The notes beneath the pieces are model-generated. The model was not told the DNA's origin and ran no database searches. It saw only the letters and a program-made list of their open reading frames with translations. Of a DNA stretch of 59,110 nt, positions 17,178 to 24,770 are shown one piece after another. The stretch is taken from contig CAKQTH010000007.1 of assembly GCA_934276635.1 (NCBI GenBank), positions 1-59,110 on the forward strand, given 5' to 3'. The position numbers and the translations under genes were made by a program. Numbering within the stretch: position 1 is the first letter of the stretch; each line of letters begins with the position of its first letter. Source of the stretch: an uncultured Alphaproteobacteria bacterium. GTDB lineage: Bacteria > Pseudomonadota > Alphaproteobacteria > RF32 > CAG-239.

Positions 17178-17974
17178 TGAATAAGATAAATGAGCTTGAT
17201 TTACATAATTGGAAAAATCTAACAGATATCTGGACTGATTCATTATGGCTTATTGATAAAAGAGATAATGAGCATGGACATAAAAATGGTTTTTGGGGAA
17301 ATTTTGTTCCTCAGATTCCTTACCAGTTTATTATGAGATATACAAAAGCTGGGGATTGGGTTTTAGATCCATTTGCAGGAGGAGGAACAACCTTAATTGA
17401 AGCAAGGCGACTTAATCGTAATGCTCTTGGTTTTGAAATAAATCAAGATACATGTCTTCAAACTCAACAAGCACTTGATAATGCTGCAAGATTTTTAGAT
17501 GAAGGTTGTAAAGCAGAAGCCTCTCTTGTATGTGGCGATAGTTTAAAGATTAACTATATGCAAGAATTAAATAATCATAATCTTAAAGAGGTGCAGCTCG
17601 TTATCTTGCATCCTCCTTATTGGGATATTATAAAATTTGGACAAGATGAGGATAACCTTAGTAATTCCAAAACATTGGTAGATTTTATTGAGAGGTTTCA
17701 GCTAATAATAAAGAAAAGTGTAGAGGTTTTAGCAAAAGGGAGATACCTTGTAATTGTCATTGGTGATAAGTATGCTAATGGTGAAATTGTTCCATTAGGT
17801 TTTTACGCAATGCAAGCAGCACAGAGAGAAAAACTGAAACTTAAATCAATAATTGTTAAAAATTTTGACACAACTAAAGGTAAACAAAATCAGCAAGCTT
17901 TATGGCGGTATAGAGCATTATCTAATGGTTTGTATTTGTTTAAGCACGAGTATATATTTTTATTTAGGAAATGA
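17177..17974 (+). CDS. DNA methyltransferase (second modification enzyme)
   Basis: A 265-residue methylase from the ATG at 17177, which shares its A with the upstream TGA; a TTG just before is also in frame. Motif I LDPFAGGGTT is at about 63-72, and motif IV is HPPY at 145-148, in the order I then IV. The amino-methylase fold is clear, but whether it makes N4-methylcytosine or N6-methyladenine is not: HPPY is unlike the usual DPPY or SPPY. Translational coupling to the D12 methylase suggests it protects the other strand of an asymmetric site. Confidence 0.82.
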   Translation: MNKINELDLHNWKNLTDIWTDSLWLIDKRDNEHGHKNGFWGNFVPQIPYQFIMRYTKAGDWVLDPFAGGGTTLIEARRLNRNALGFEINQDTCLQTQQALDNAARFLDEGCKAEASLVCGDSLKINYMQELNNHNLKEVQLVILHPPYWDIIKFGQDEDNLSNSKTLVDFIERFQLIIKKSVEVLAKGRYLVIVIGDKYANGEIVPLGFYAMQAAQREKLKLKSIIVKNFDTTKGKQNQQALWRYRALSNGLYLFKHEYIFLFRK

Positions 17975-17985
17975 GCATATAGACT

Positions 17986-19095
17986 ATGACCACACATGTT
18001 TTTATTGTAAATGAGAAAACTTTCCCGTTACATTTAAAGTATATGTTTGCTGGCACAGGCGCTAGAGATTTAGATGTAGAATTTAATGATACAGCGGAAA
18101 ATCAAAAGGTTGCCCAAAATTTGGTTGGTATGATGGCGGATTCTGCGCGAATACGCAAAGGAGATAAAATTATTTTCTATTGTACTGGAGAATTGGGTAA
18201 AGGTCATTTTTATGGCGTATTTCAAGCAAAAGATAGATGCTTTATTGATCCCAAATCCCAAGCAACACCAGAATTGTCTAAAAAACTTACTTTTCGTGTT
18301 TTATTAGAGCCTGATATAGTTTTCGCCAAAGGAGTAACTGAATGGGAAGCTTTGGATAATTTAGATGGAGTTGAAAAACCTAATGATATTTTATGGTCGT
18401 TGATTTATAGAAAGCTAGATGGTAATAGGGGTAATACAATGATAACTCCAGCTGAGTCAAAACGATTAATTGATATGATTAGCTCTAAAAATGATAATAT
18501 ACCTCTTGCTTTTTCGCAATTTTCATATGATCAAAACAGTAAAACCATAATAGAGGGTGTTAGAAGCCAGTATAACGTAGAATTTTCACACCCTATCAAT
18601 GTGAAACGCAAATTGATATATACCAGTTACGCTTATGAAGCTTTTTTGCAAACATATATAACTCAGTCTATTGATGCTGATTCAGAGTTGATGGAAATCT
18701 TTTTAAATAATAGCAGAATGGAGTGGTTAGGTAATGAAGTAATGTGTGGCGTTGGTATGCGGCGGATTGATATTATGTTAATGGCTACAAATACAGAAAC
18801 TAATAAAAGAATATTAATACCTATGGAATTGAAATCAACAACTATTTATCCTGAGATAACAGAGCAAATCGGAAGATATTTACGTTGGATTAAACAATAT
18901 TTTCAGCCGATTCCAGATATAATAGAGCCTACAATTATTGTTAAAAAAACAAACAGGAAAACAAAAAGATACCTAAAAAGTATTGAAGCCTTAAAGAAAT
19001 TTAATGAAACTTATATTTGCAAGATTAAGTATGTCACATATTATATTGATGATACAAATTTGCGTTTTGAAGAAATTGATTATGAAAATGATTAA
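17986..19095 (+). CDS. EVE-like domain fused to PD-(D/E)XK nuclease
   Basis: A 369-residue protein. The N-terminal 150 residues look like an EVE/PUA-like reader: VFIVNE start, then a RKGDKIIFYC...GHFYGVFQAK segment (residues 57-82). Such domains bind modified bases in DNA or RNA. The C-terminal half has a NucS/DUF91-like nuclease core with Asp262 in GMRRIDIML and Glu281-Leu-Lys283 in PMELKS, a PD-(D/E)XK signature. It starts 11 bases after the second methylase stop, so it is the fourth gene of the same operon. It may be a second restriction subunit, a reader that cuts wrongly modified DNA, or an activity-control subunit. I know no named system with exactly this four-gene order. Confidence 0.7.
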   Translation: MTTHVFIVNEKTFPLHLKYMFAGTGARDLDVEFNDTAENQKVAQNLVGMMADSARIRKGDKIIFYCTGELGKGHFYGVFQAKDRCFIDPKSQATPELSKKLTFRVLLEPDIVFAKGVTEWEALDNLDGVEKPNDILWSLIYRKLDGNRGNTMITPAESKRLIDMISSKNDNIPLAFSQFSYDQNSKTIIEGVRSQYNVEFSHPINVKRKLIYTSYAYEAFLQTYITQSIDADSELMEIFLNNSRMEWLGNEVMCGVGMRRIDIMLMATNTETNKRILIPMELKSTTIYPEITEQIGRYLRWIKQYFQPIPDIIEPTIIVKKTNRKTKRYLKSIEALKKFNETYICKIKYVTYYIDDTNLRFEEIDYEND

Positions 19096-19258
19096 AATTA
19101 ATCATATCAATTGTGTATTTCATTATTAAAATTTTTATTTGATTTGTTAAATAGCTCAATCGTAGCAAAATGTTACCAACGCGGTGAGTTTTACGGGCTC
19201 GCGGATGGGAAAATTCACGGCATAATATACATAGTTAATAACCCAAAGGAGATTGATT

Positions 19259-19387
19259 ATGTATCAAATTAAAGTGAATGGAATCCTGATGCCGACGATT
19301 TATTGGTATCTACGTGATGCGATGAATGCCTGTGAGGTTGAAAAGGCTCGCGGCTGCGCTGTGATAACTGAAATTGTCAGTTTATAA
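19259..19387 (+). CDS. Small protein of unknown function (42 aa)
   Basis: A 42-codon frame from ATG 19259 to TAA 19387 with an AAAGGAG ribosome site 8 bases upstream. The product begins MYQIKVNGI and contains a compact helix rich in charged residues (EKARGCAV). It ends 11 bases before the integrase-domain gene and probably forms an operon with it. Its base composition is more balanced than the methylase genes to its left. It resembles small accessory proteins that precede integrase-like genes in mobile elements, but I cannot name it. Confidence 0.6.
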   Translation: MYQIKVNGILMPTIYWYLRDAMNACEVEKARGCAVITEIVSL

Positions 19388-19398
19388 GGAGAGCCGAG

Positions 19399-19650
19399 AT
19401 GTTGAAACAATTTGAAAACTGGCTCTTGGAGCAAAACTATAAACCAACAACTGCTTTGGATTATCATGGGTGGATAGAAAGGCTTTGTAGGAAAGAAGAA
19501 TTTACGCTTGCCTACCTTATGGAAAATATCTCTTCTATCTTGCCGCAATATGAAACAATCGGTGAAAAATCAAGCTATGGTAAAAGAAGTCATACATCAG
19601 TCATACAGGCTTTAAGAAAATTTCAGATGTTTATCCAAATGTCAAATTAA
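19399..19650 (+). CDS. Orphan integrase core-binding (SAM-like) domain
   Basis: An 83-residue protein that is essentially one phage-integrase N-terminal core-binding domain: FENWLLEQNYKPTTALDYHGWIERL is the usual first helix pair, followed by a basic SYGKRSHTSVIQALRKFQMFI helix. No tyrosine-recombinase catalytic domain follows; the frame stops and no Arg-His-Arg-Tyr region appears in the next 600 bases. It sits at the tRNA-proximal end of island 2, where an integrase gene normally lies. It is either the remnant of the original integrase or a functional stand-alone DNA-binding protein. The good GGAG ribosome site and clean stop argue mildly for the second. Confidence 0.65.
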   Translation: MLKQFENWLLEQNYKPTTALDYHGWIERLCRKEEFTLAYLMENISSILPQYETIGEKSSYGKRSHTSVIQALRKFQMFIQMSN

Positions 19651-19693
19651 GTAGAAAATATATAACCAGTTTTGTAGATAAAGTTTAAAAATC

Positions 19694-19735
19694 AGCCCGG
19701 TTTGATTGGTTTCAGATTGGGCTTATGTTTTATTT
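19694..19735 (+). terminator. Terminator after the integrase-domain gene
   Basis: A 12-bp stem with wobbles (AGCCCGGTTTGA with TTCAGATTGGGCT) is followed by a T-rich tail, 44 bases after the stop codon of the integrase-domain gene. Confidence 0.6.
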
Positions 19736-19820
19736 ATTTTATCAAATTCGGTTGTTTCTGGGCTGTTTATGGAGCAATGGGATATATTTTAACAAGATAT
19801 TTATGTAATTTCAAAAGATT

Positions 19821-19847
19821 AACCTAATTAAAATTGTAAATGAGGTT
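19821..19847. repeat. Palindrome 1b (AACCT...AGGTT)
   Basis: A 27-bp copy related to 15084-15110 in the same orientation, sharing the AACCT start and the final TAAATGAGGTT. The inner palindrome is less perfect than in copy 1a. Confidence 0.45.
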
Positions 19848-20013
19848 GATTGAATGAACTTCTGCTAAAATTTACAGAGGTTGAACATAATAATACATAT
19901 TTACAATGTATTATAACTATCAAAAAGAATCTGATGTTATTGTAATGTCGTGATTCTTGGGGAATGTAAAACAGTTTTTTCAATTATTTTTCCGTTTCTA
20001 ATTTGTGAAAAAT

Positions 20014-20041
20014 AACTTTTAACCTGCTTATGTCAAAGGTT
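20014..20041. repeat. Palindrome 2b, inverted copy of 15371-15398
   Basis: Read on the minus strand this 28-bp site shares AACCTTTGACATA and GTTAAA with palindrome 2a, in opposite orientation. It is 251 bases from the tRNA end. Confidence 0.45.
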
Positions 20042-20184
20042 GTAAAAATAATTTGTCATTAATGTCACAAACTTTTCTTTTATGTTGGTTTCAAATCTGA
20101 CTTTTGATAAATGATAATTCCAAAAGGCTATGAGAGGTCTGTTTTGTTTAATTCATTGAAAAATAAAGAAACTTATTAAAAGTA

Positions 20185-20302
20185 GTCCGAAGATGATTCA
20201 TATTTGAGCCTGTAATGATATAAAATTTCGGACTCGGCTAAGTTGTTGATTTATAAAGAAAAAATCGCCATTTCTGGCGATTTTTGAATTGTGGCTGGGG
20301 TG
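20185..20302. repeat. Attachment-like repeat C at the tRNA-Gln 3' end (right end of island 2)
   Basis: This contains the last 11 bases of tRNA-Gln, the hairpin ATCGCC-ATTTCT-GGCGAT with flanking A and T runs (terminator of the tRNA on the minus strand) and about 70 further bases related to the region left of repeat B. 44 of 50 bases of 20253-20302 match 10861-10910. Confidence 0.75.
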
Positions 20303-20366
20303 GCAGGATTCGAACCTACGAATGTCGGCACCAAAAGCCGATGCCTTACCACTTGGCGACACCCCA
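20292..20366 (-). tRNA. tRNA-Gln (UUG anticodon)
   Basis: A full cloverleaf of 75 bases on the minus strand with encoded CCA. The 7-bp acceptor TGGGGTG/CACCCCA is perfect, the T arm contains GGTTCGAATCC, and the anticodon loop CTTTTGGT gives anticodon TTG (Gln). Its 3' end is the integration site of the islands to the left, so it was restored at each insertion. Confidence 0.96.
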
Positions 20367-20439
20367 ACAATCTTTTTGCATCTGATGCGCCTTTATAACT
20401 ATGCTATTTTTTTTTATTTTGCAAGAACTTTTTTTACAT

Positions 20440-21291
20440 TTAAATCTTTTTTTTCTTTTCTTCTTTTGCCTTGAGGGCTTCAAGCAGTTGATCCTTGCTG
20501 ATTTTATCCAGAATCGTTTTTACTACCATATCAATTTCGCGGCCTTCGCGATAGTCTGCCGGCAGGGCAAAATTTACGCGGCCGTTGCGCAGCAGCTTGA
20601 CAGCCTTATTTTTGTCCTTGCTCTTCGGCTTATACACAGCGATGGCGTTGCCGTGGCGCTCTTTTACGAGTTTCATCGACGGAATATCTGTTACTCCGTC
20701 GCCGAAATATATCATTGATGTAAACGGAATTGCGCGCAAATCGTCCGGCATAAATTCATTTACGGCGCGGTCTTCAAGCTTTCCGAGCCCCTTGTTGATT
20801 TTTGAAAGATATTGCGTTTTGGTGGAATAGTTTACCACGCGGGCAGGCCAAACCGGTTCGCCGGTGTCGTCAAAAGCGAAAGAGCAGCCGAATACATCTT
20901 TGAAATATTTGCGGATTTTCGAGCCGGCAATAATCTCTTCATATCCGGCGGAGATGATGTAGTGTTCAATATCAAGCCCGAGGTCTTTGCCGTATTTGTT
21001 TATGCGGTTAAACCAGCTTTCAACGCCTTTGAAATATTCGATATTTTCTCCGGTGCGTTTGAAATTTTCGCGGGTGAGGGCAATACCTTTTTCTTTTGCC
21101 ATTTTTACAAAATAGTACATTGAACCGGTAACCTGATCGGCACAATTGTCGATTGACCATTGGTTAGCTTTGCGCCAAAAGGTTTTCGGGCGCATTCCGA
21201 ATTCCGGAATCAGTGCATAATCCTGCATATCGGTGGTGCTCAGGGTGCCGTCAAAGTCATAAATCAGAGCTACTTTAGAATTTTTTGCCAT
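20440..21291 (-). CDS. HAD-family hydrolase
   Basis: A 283-residue haloacid-dehalogenase-fold phosphatase. Motif I DFDGTLS (residues 12-18) supplies the catalytic Asp pair, motif II is in HYIISAG near residue 111 and motif IV GDGVTD near residue 198 holds the metal ligands. The cap is helical and the C-terminus ends in a Lys-rich tail (KEEKKKKI). Closest known activities are phosphoserine-phosphatase-like small-molecule hydrolysis; the substrate is not predictable. It is divergent from glyS. The start at 21291 has GGAG about 12 bases upstream. Confidence 0.85.
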   Translation of the reverse strand: MAKNSKVALIYDFDGTLSTTDMQDYALIPEFGMRPKTFWRKANQWSIDNCADQVTGSMYYFVKMAKEKGIALTRENFKRTGENIEYFKGVESWFNRINKYGKDLGLDIEHYIISAGYEEIIAGSKIRKYFKDVFGCSFAFDDTGEPVWPARVVNYSTKTQYLSKINKGLGKLEDRAVNEFMPDDLRAIPFTSMIYFGDGVTDIPSMKLVKERHGNAIAVYKPKSKDKNKAVKLLRNGRVNFALPADYREGREIDMVVKTILDKISKDQLLEALKAKEEKKKKI

Positions 21292-21381
21292 TTTTTGTTA
21301 TCTCCGCTTGCAATTTTCAAAAGAATATTATAGAACACAAGGAGTTAATAAATTACAAAATTTTTGAAAAAGGTAATCAAG

Positions 21382-22746
21382 ATGGTAGCAAAAACAATGG
21401 ATCAGCTTGTTTCTTTGTGCAAGCGCAGAGGGTTTGTGTTTCAAAATGCCGACATTTACGGCGGAATGCAGGGAGTTTATGACTATGGTCCGCTCGGCGT
21501 AGAGCTGAAAAACAATATCAAAAACGCATGGTGGCGCTCTATGGTTTATGAACGCGACGATGTTGAAGGACTTGATGCGGCCATTTTGACCAACCGCAAG
21601 GTTTTGAAATATTCCGGCCACGAAGATACATTCTCCGACCCGATGGTAGATTGCAAAAAATGTAAGGGTCGTTTTCGCGCAGACCATATCAAAGACGGAA
21701 AATGCCCGAACTGCGGTTCGACCGATTTGACCGAGCCCCGTCCGTTTAATCTGATGTTCAAAACACAGACCGGACCGGTTGAATGTGCGGAAAATTTGGC
21801 ATATTTGCGTCCGGAAACCGCGCAGGCGATTTTTACGCAGTTCAAAAATGTTGTGGATTCCACATCGCGCAAGTTGCCGTTCGGAATTGCTCAAATCGGA
21901 AAGTCTTTCCGCAACGAAATTACGCCGAGAAACTTTATTTTCCGCGTCAGAGAGTTTGAACAGGCGGAGCTTGAGTTTTTTGTAAAGCCCGGTGATGATG
22001 AAAAATGGCACAAACAGTGGATTGAAAACCGTATTCAATGGTGGAAGGATCAGGGTCTGACCAGCTCGAATATGCATATTTTGGTGCAAAAAGACGAAGA
22101 TTTGGCTCACTATGCCAAAGCTTGTTCGGATATCGAATATCAGTTTCCGCACGGTATGGAAGAGTTGGAAGGGATTGCAAACCGCCGCGATTATGACCTC
22201 GGGAACCACACCAAAAATCAGGAAGAATTCAATTTGGAAGCTCATTGCCACAAAAATCCAGATTCAACTACAAAATTGGCGATTTTTGATGATGATGAAA
22301 AGAAATGGGTTATTCCGTTTGTTATTGAGCCGTCGATGGGTGTTGACCGCGCATTTCTGGCGATTATTACAGAGGCGTATACCGAAGAAGATTTGGGTGA
22401 AGGAAATTCACGTATTGTCCTGAAACTCAAAAAACATCTGGCGCCGATTAAGGTTGCGGTTATTCCACTCAAAAAGAATAATGAGCAGATTATGGCCAAA
22501 TGCCACGAAATCAAAAACAGCCTGATGAAGCTCGGTATCGGCCGTGTTGCGCTTGAAAATACCGGAAACATCGGCAAGGCATATCGCCGCCATGATGAAA
22601 TCGGAACTCCGCTTTGTATCACGGTTGATTTTGAAACGATTGAAAATTCTCCGGCGTCGGTGACCGTGCGCGACCGCGACACAATGCAGCAGACCAGAGT
22701 GAATATCGATGATTTGCCGAGATATTTGAAAGAATATTTCCTTTAA
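21382..22746 (+). CDS. glyS: Glycyl-tRNA synthetase, single-chain (alpha2) type
   Basis: A 454-residue class II synthetase that charges tRNA-Gly. Class II motif 2 is seen in SFRNEITPRNFIFRVREFEQAE, motif 3 near the GVDRAFLAI segment, a CxxC zinc-like pair in the insert (CKKCKGRF...CPNCGS) and an anticodon-binding domain in the last 100 residues. The Tyr-Gly-Pro-Leu-Gly segment near residue 40 is typical of the eukaryotic-like alpha2 enzyme. I start at the ATG at 21382 with AAGG upstream; an in-frame TTG lies at 21364. Most proteobacteria instead have the alpha2-beta2 enzyme (glyQ plus glyS), so this form is notable. Confidence 0.93.
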   Translation: MVAKTMDQLVSLCKRRGFVFQNADIYGGMQGVYDYGPLGVELKNNIKNAWWRSMVYERDDVEGLDAAILTNRKVLKYSGHEDTFSDPMVDCKKCKGRFRADHIKDGKCPNCGSTDLTEPRPFNLMFKTQTGPVECAENLAYLRPETAQAIFTQFKNVVDSTSRKLPFGIAQIGKSFRNEITPRNFIFRVREFEQAELEFFVKPGDDEKWHKQWIENRIQWWKDQGLTSSNMHILVQKDEDLAHYAKACSDIEYQFPHGMEELEGIANRRDYDLGNHTKNQEEFNLEAHCHKNPDSTTKLAIFDDDEKKWVIPFVIEPSMGVDRAFLAIITEAYTEEDLGEGNSRIVLKLKKHLAPIKVAVIPLKKNNEQIMAKCHEIKNSLMKLGIGRVALENTGNIGKAYRRHDEIGTPLCITVDFETIENSPASVTVRDRDTMQQTRVNIDDLPRYLKEYFL

Positions 22747-22762
22747 TTAACAAAGCAAAATT

Positions 22763-22796
22763 AAAAAGGCGTCGGGTTTTTATCCTGCGCCTTTTT
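22763..22796 (+). terminator. Terminator of glyS
   Basis: A hairpin AAAAAGGCG...CGCCTTTTT with an inner CGGG/CCTG pairing lies 16 bases after the glyS stop. Confidence 0.75.
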
Positions 22797-22928
22797 GTGT
22801 TTGTGAAATATTTTGAAACTAAATGTTTACACATAAAGTATATATAAAGGTTGCTTTGTTAAACTTTTTTGGATAGGCTCAAGATGTCATTGATTGACAA
22901 AGTAGTGAAAACTTTAAGGAGAAACTTT

Positions 22929-23705
22929 ATGAACTACAAAACTATTCTTATGGCTTCGGCCGCTGTTGTATTTGCAGGCTCTGCTATGGCCGCAGATTTG
23001 ACAAATCCTTTTTATGCTCCGACTGAAGGAAAATTTTCTTCGGATACAACACTTGAACACTCTCGCTTGAAATTTAAGCACCATTTTGGAGTTGTTAAAG
23101 ATACGGCTTTGGCTGAAGAAGTTGCTTACGGCGTTAATGACAATTTGGCTGTTCATGCAAAAATTACCAACAATTTTGATGTTTCCGGCGATTATAATAA
23201 CGACCACAACTTTACATACAATGTCGGTGCCGGATACAATATGAGAAGCGGCGACCTTTTGGCTCAGGTTGCGGCAGATTACACAACCTTAAATCCGAAG
23301 AGCTATTACGGACATAAAAGAGCTAAAGAAATGGGCTTGAAAAGATGGGAAAAAGCTCTAGGCGCCAAAGTTAAACTGGGATATGATGCGGGCGAAGGAT
23401 TAACTCCGTATGCTATGTATGAAATAGAGGGCGAAATTGATAAAGCTGATCGTGATTTGTATCAGTCTTTGATATTCGGTGTTCACAAATATGCTGAAGA
23501 TTGGTCTGTTGATGCTGGAATCCGTTATGATTTCACAACAGACGGAAAGAACAAAAACGAGTGGTACGCTCAGGCAGAAGCTGACTACTATGTTGTAGAA
23601 AATGTTGCACTTGGTGTTTACGGCTCATATTATTTGGCCGGAAACGGAAGCGGCGATGTTGACTATGACTATACAACAGGAGCTCGTCTGAAAGTTGAAT
23701 TCTAA
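22929..23705 (+). CDS. Outer-membrane beta-barrel protein
   Basis: A 258-residue protein from the ATG at 22929 with AAGGAG upstream; the frame is open 20 codons farther but without a ribosome site. It has a signal peptide with a clean AMA-A cleavage site (about residue 22), then alternating hydrophobic beta strands with many Tyr, Asp and Gly, and a C-terminal Phe in LKVEF, the signature for assembly by the BAM complex. No named family is recognisable. It is monocistronic between terminators. It may be a porin-like or structural outer-membrane protein. Confidence 0.8.
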   Translation: MNYKTILMASAAVVFAGSAMAADLTNPFYAPTEGKFSSDTTLEHSRLKFKHHFGVVKDTALAEEVAYGVNDNLAVHAKITNNFDVSGDYNNDHNFTYNVGAGYNMRSGDLLAQVAADYTTLNPKSYYGHKRAKEMGLKRWEKALGAKVKLGYDAGEGLTPYAMYEIEGEIDKADRDLYQSLIFGVHKYAEDWSVDAGIRYDFTTDGKNKNEWYAQAEADYYVVENVALGVYGSYYLAGNGSGDVDYDYTTGARLKVEF

Positions 23706-23725
23706 TTTATAAAAAAGAGTTCTAG

Positions 23726-23756
23726 GAGGCTTTCTGAAAAGAAAGCCTCTTTTTTG
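23726..23756 (+). terminator. Rho-independent terminator
   Basis: A perfect 10-bp stem GAGGCTTTCT/AGAAAGCCTC with a GAAA loop and T run follows the outer-membrane barrel gene. Confidence 0.9.
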
Positions 23757-23855
23757 CGGAAATGAGATTTTTTTTGAGTTTTTTGTTTTTATTGCTTGTC
23801 TTAAATATTTTTTTGGCATAATCTTTGATAAAAGAAAAATGCAAGAGGTGTAAAA

Positions 23856-24755
23856 ATGCTGCAGAAAAAAAAAGTGATACTTGCCGCGTTCGGCTTGATG
23901 TTTTGTGCTCAAACAACATCGGCGCAGATGTTTTCGGCAAATACCGGATTTAATAAAAGTTTCGGAAATAACAGCCAAAATTTTCAAATGGTACAGACTG
24001 TCCGTCCGTCCAACGACCTTTTGCAAAAGCTGAGCTTCTGTATTAAGACGACGGAAGAAAAAATGCAACAGGTGGACGGAACTCAGGTTAAAGTTACATA
24101 TGAAGTATTGGGAAAAGCTGGCGGAAATTGTCACTATCGGGTTATGGTTTCTTCAAAATACGGCACATCTTCCGAAAACTGCTTTTTCGGCATAAGAACA
24201 CTGCAGGAATATACAAATTCGCTTAAAAAGATTTATTCGTATAACCTTAATGAAATTAAGGCTGATGCCGTTCCGGAAGAGCTGAAAAAAGAAATTGAGG
24301 CCATTACGCAAATTTCCGGTAACAAGGATATCTGTACAATCCATATTAATTTTGACGAGACAAAAGAACTGCGCGAAAAGCTCAGAACTTGTGCCCCGTA
24401 CGAAAAAATTATGTATAAACCGTCCGGCAATGTCCTTATAAAGATTGTCAGAAGAGAGGGCAATAAGTGTTTGGTAACCTATGCAATCACAAAAAAGATG
24501 CAAAAAATCAGCGGATTGCCGCAGTCTGCGGCAAACAAAAATCTGCCGGATTCCGCACTCAGAGATACAACAATGACATTTTCATGCCCGCTTACGCAGT
24601 ATAATATTGAAGAGCTGCGCCTCAGCCTTGAAAAGTCTGCGATTGACGCAACCGGAATCGATGCTTTGCAAGAGGGTGATAACAATGCGCACGGCGAGCT
24701 TTTCTCCCGCTTTATTTCCGACAAGATATGCACGGTTTCAAAATTTACGCAATAA
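23856..24755 (+). CDS. Secreted protein with internal duplication, unknown function
   Basis: A 299-residue exported protein with a signal peptide ending TTSA-Q (about residue 23). The mature part holds two related modules: Cys62, Cys92, Cys109 and Cys179, Cys205, Cys244. Each has a Cys, a Tyr/Lys-Glu-Lys segment, two beta strands around an x-Gly-x-Asn-x-Cys turn (GGNCHYRV, EGNKCLVTY), then Cys and a helix (TLQEYTNSL, NIEELRLSL). That suggests a duplicated disulfide-bonded periplasmic domain. I do not recognise the family. It lies 15 bases before the lytic transglycosylase gene and is probably co-transcribed with it, which hints at a cell-wall context. Confidence 0.7.
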   Translation: MLQKKKVILAAFGLMFCAQTTSAQMFSANTGFNKSFGNNSQNFQMVQTVRPSNDLLQKLSFCIKTTEEKMQQVDGTQVKVTYEVLGKAGGNCHYRVMVSSKYGTSSENCFFGIRTLQEYTNSLKKIYSYNLNEIKADAVPEELKKEIEAITQISGNKDICTIHINFDETKELREKLRTCAPYEKIMYKPSGNVLIKIVRREGNKCLVTYAITKKMQKISGLPQSAANKNLPDSALRDTTMTFSCPLTQYNIEELRLSLEKSAIDATGIDALQEGDNNAHGELFSRFISDKICTVSKFTQ

Positions 24756-24770
24756 CAAGGGTTTAGCCTG

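Larger units (their letters stand above)
19736..20184. other. Non-coding A+T-rich segment at the tRNA-proximal end of island 2
   Basis: I see no supported gene here. It holds inverted repeats only: palindrome 1b at 19821-19847, a 9-bp-arm hairpin ATAATACAT/ATGTATTAT at 19890-19914 and palindrome 2b at 20014-20041. In integrative elements this position, between integrase gene and tRNA, is where integrase arm-type and excisionase sites normally lie. Confidence 0.5.
10911..20291. mobile_element. Genomic island 2 at tRNA-Gln (defence cargo)
   Basis: About 9.4 kb between attachment-like repeats B and C. Cargo: Rad50/RloC-like ATPase, large serine recombinase, a small unknown protein, a four-gene restriction-modification cassette and, next to the tRNA end, a 42-residue protein and an orphan integrase core-binding domain. 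It is strongly A+T-rich compared with the sequence after 20.4 kb. There are no conjugation, replication or phage structural genes, so it is a defence-type island or a degraded integrative element. Confidence 0.7.

Noticed and set aside
11041..20291. Prophage
   Set aside because: A serine recombinase and RM genes are present, but no capsid, tail, terminase, portal or lysis genes.
21328..22251. 307-codon minus-strand ORF
   Set aside because: It is antisense to glyS, whose motifs prove the plus frame; long antisense frames are common in this codon usage.
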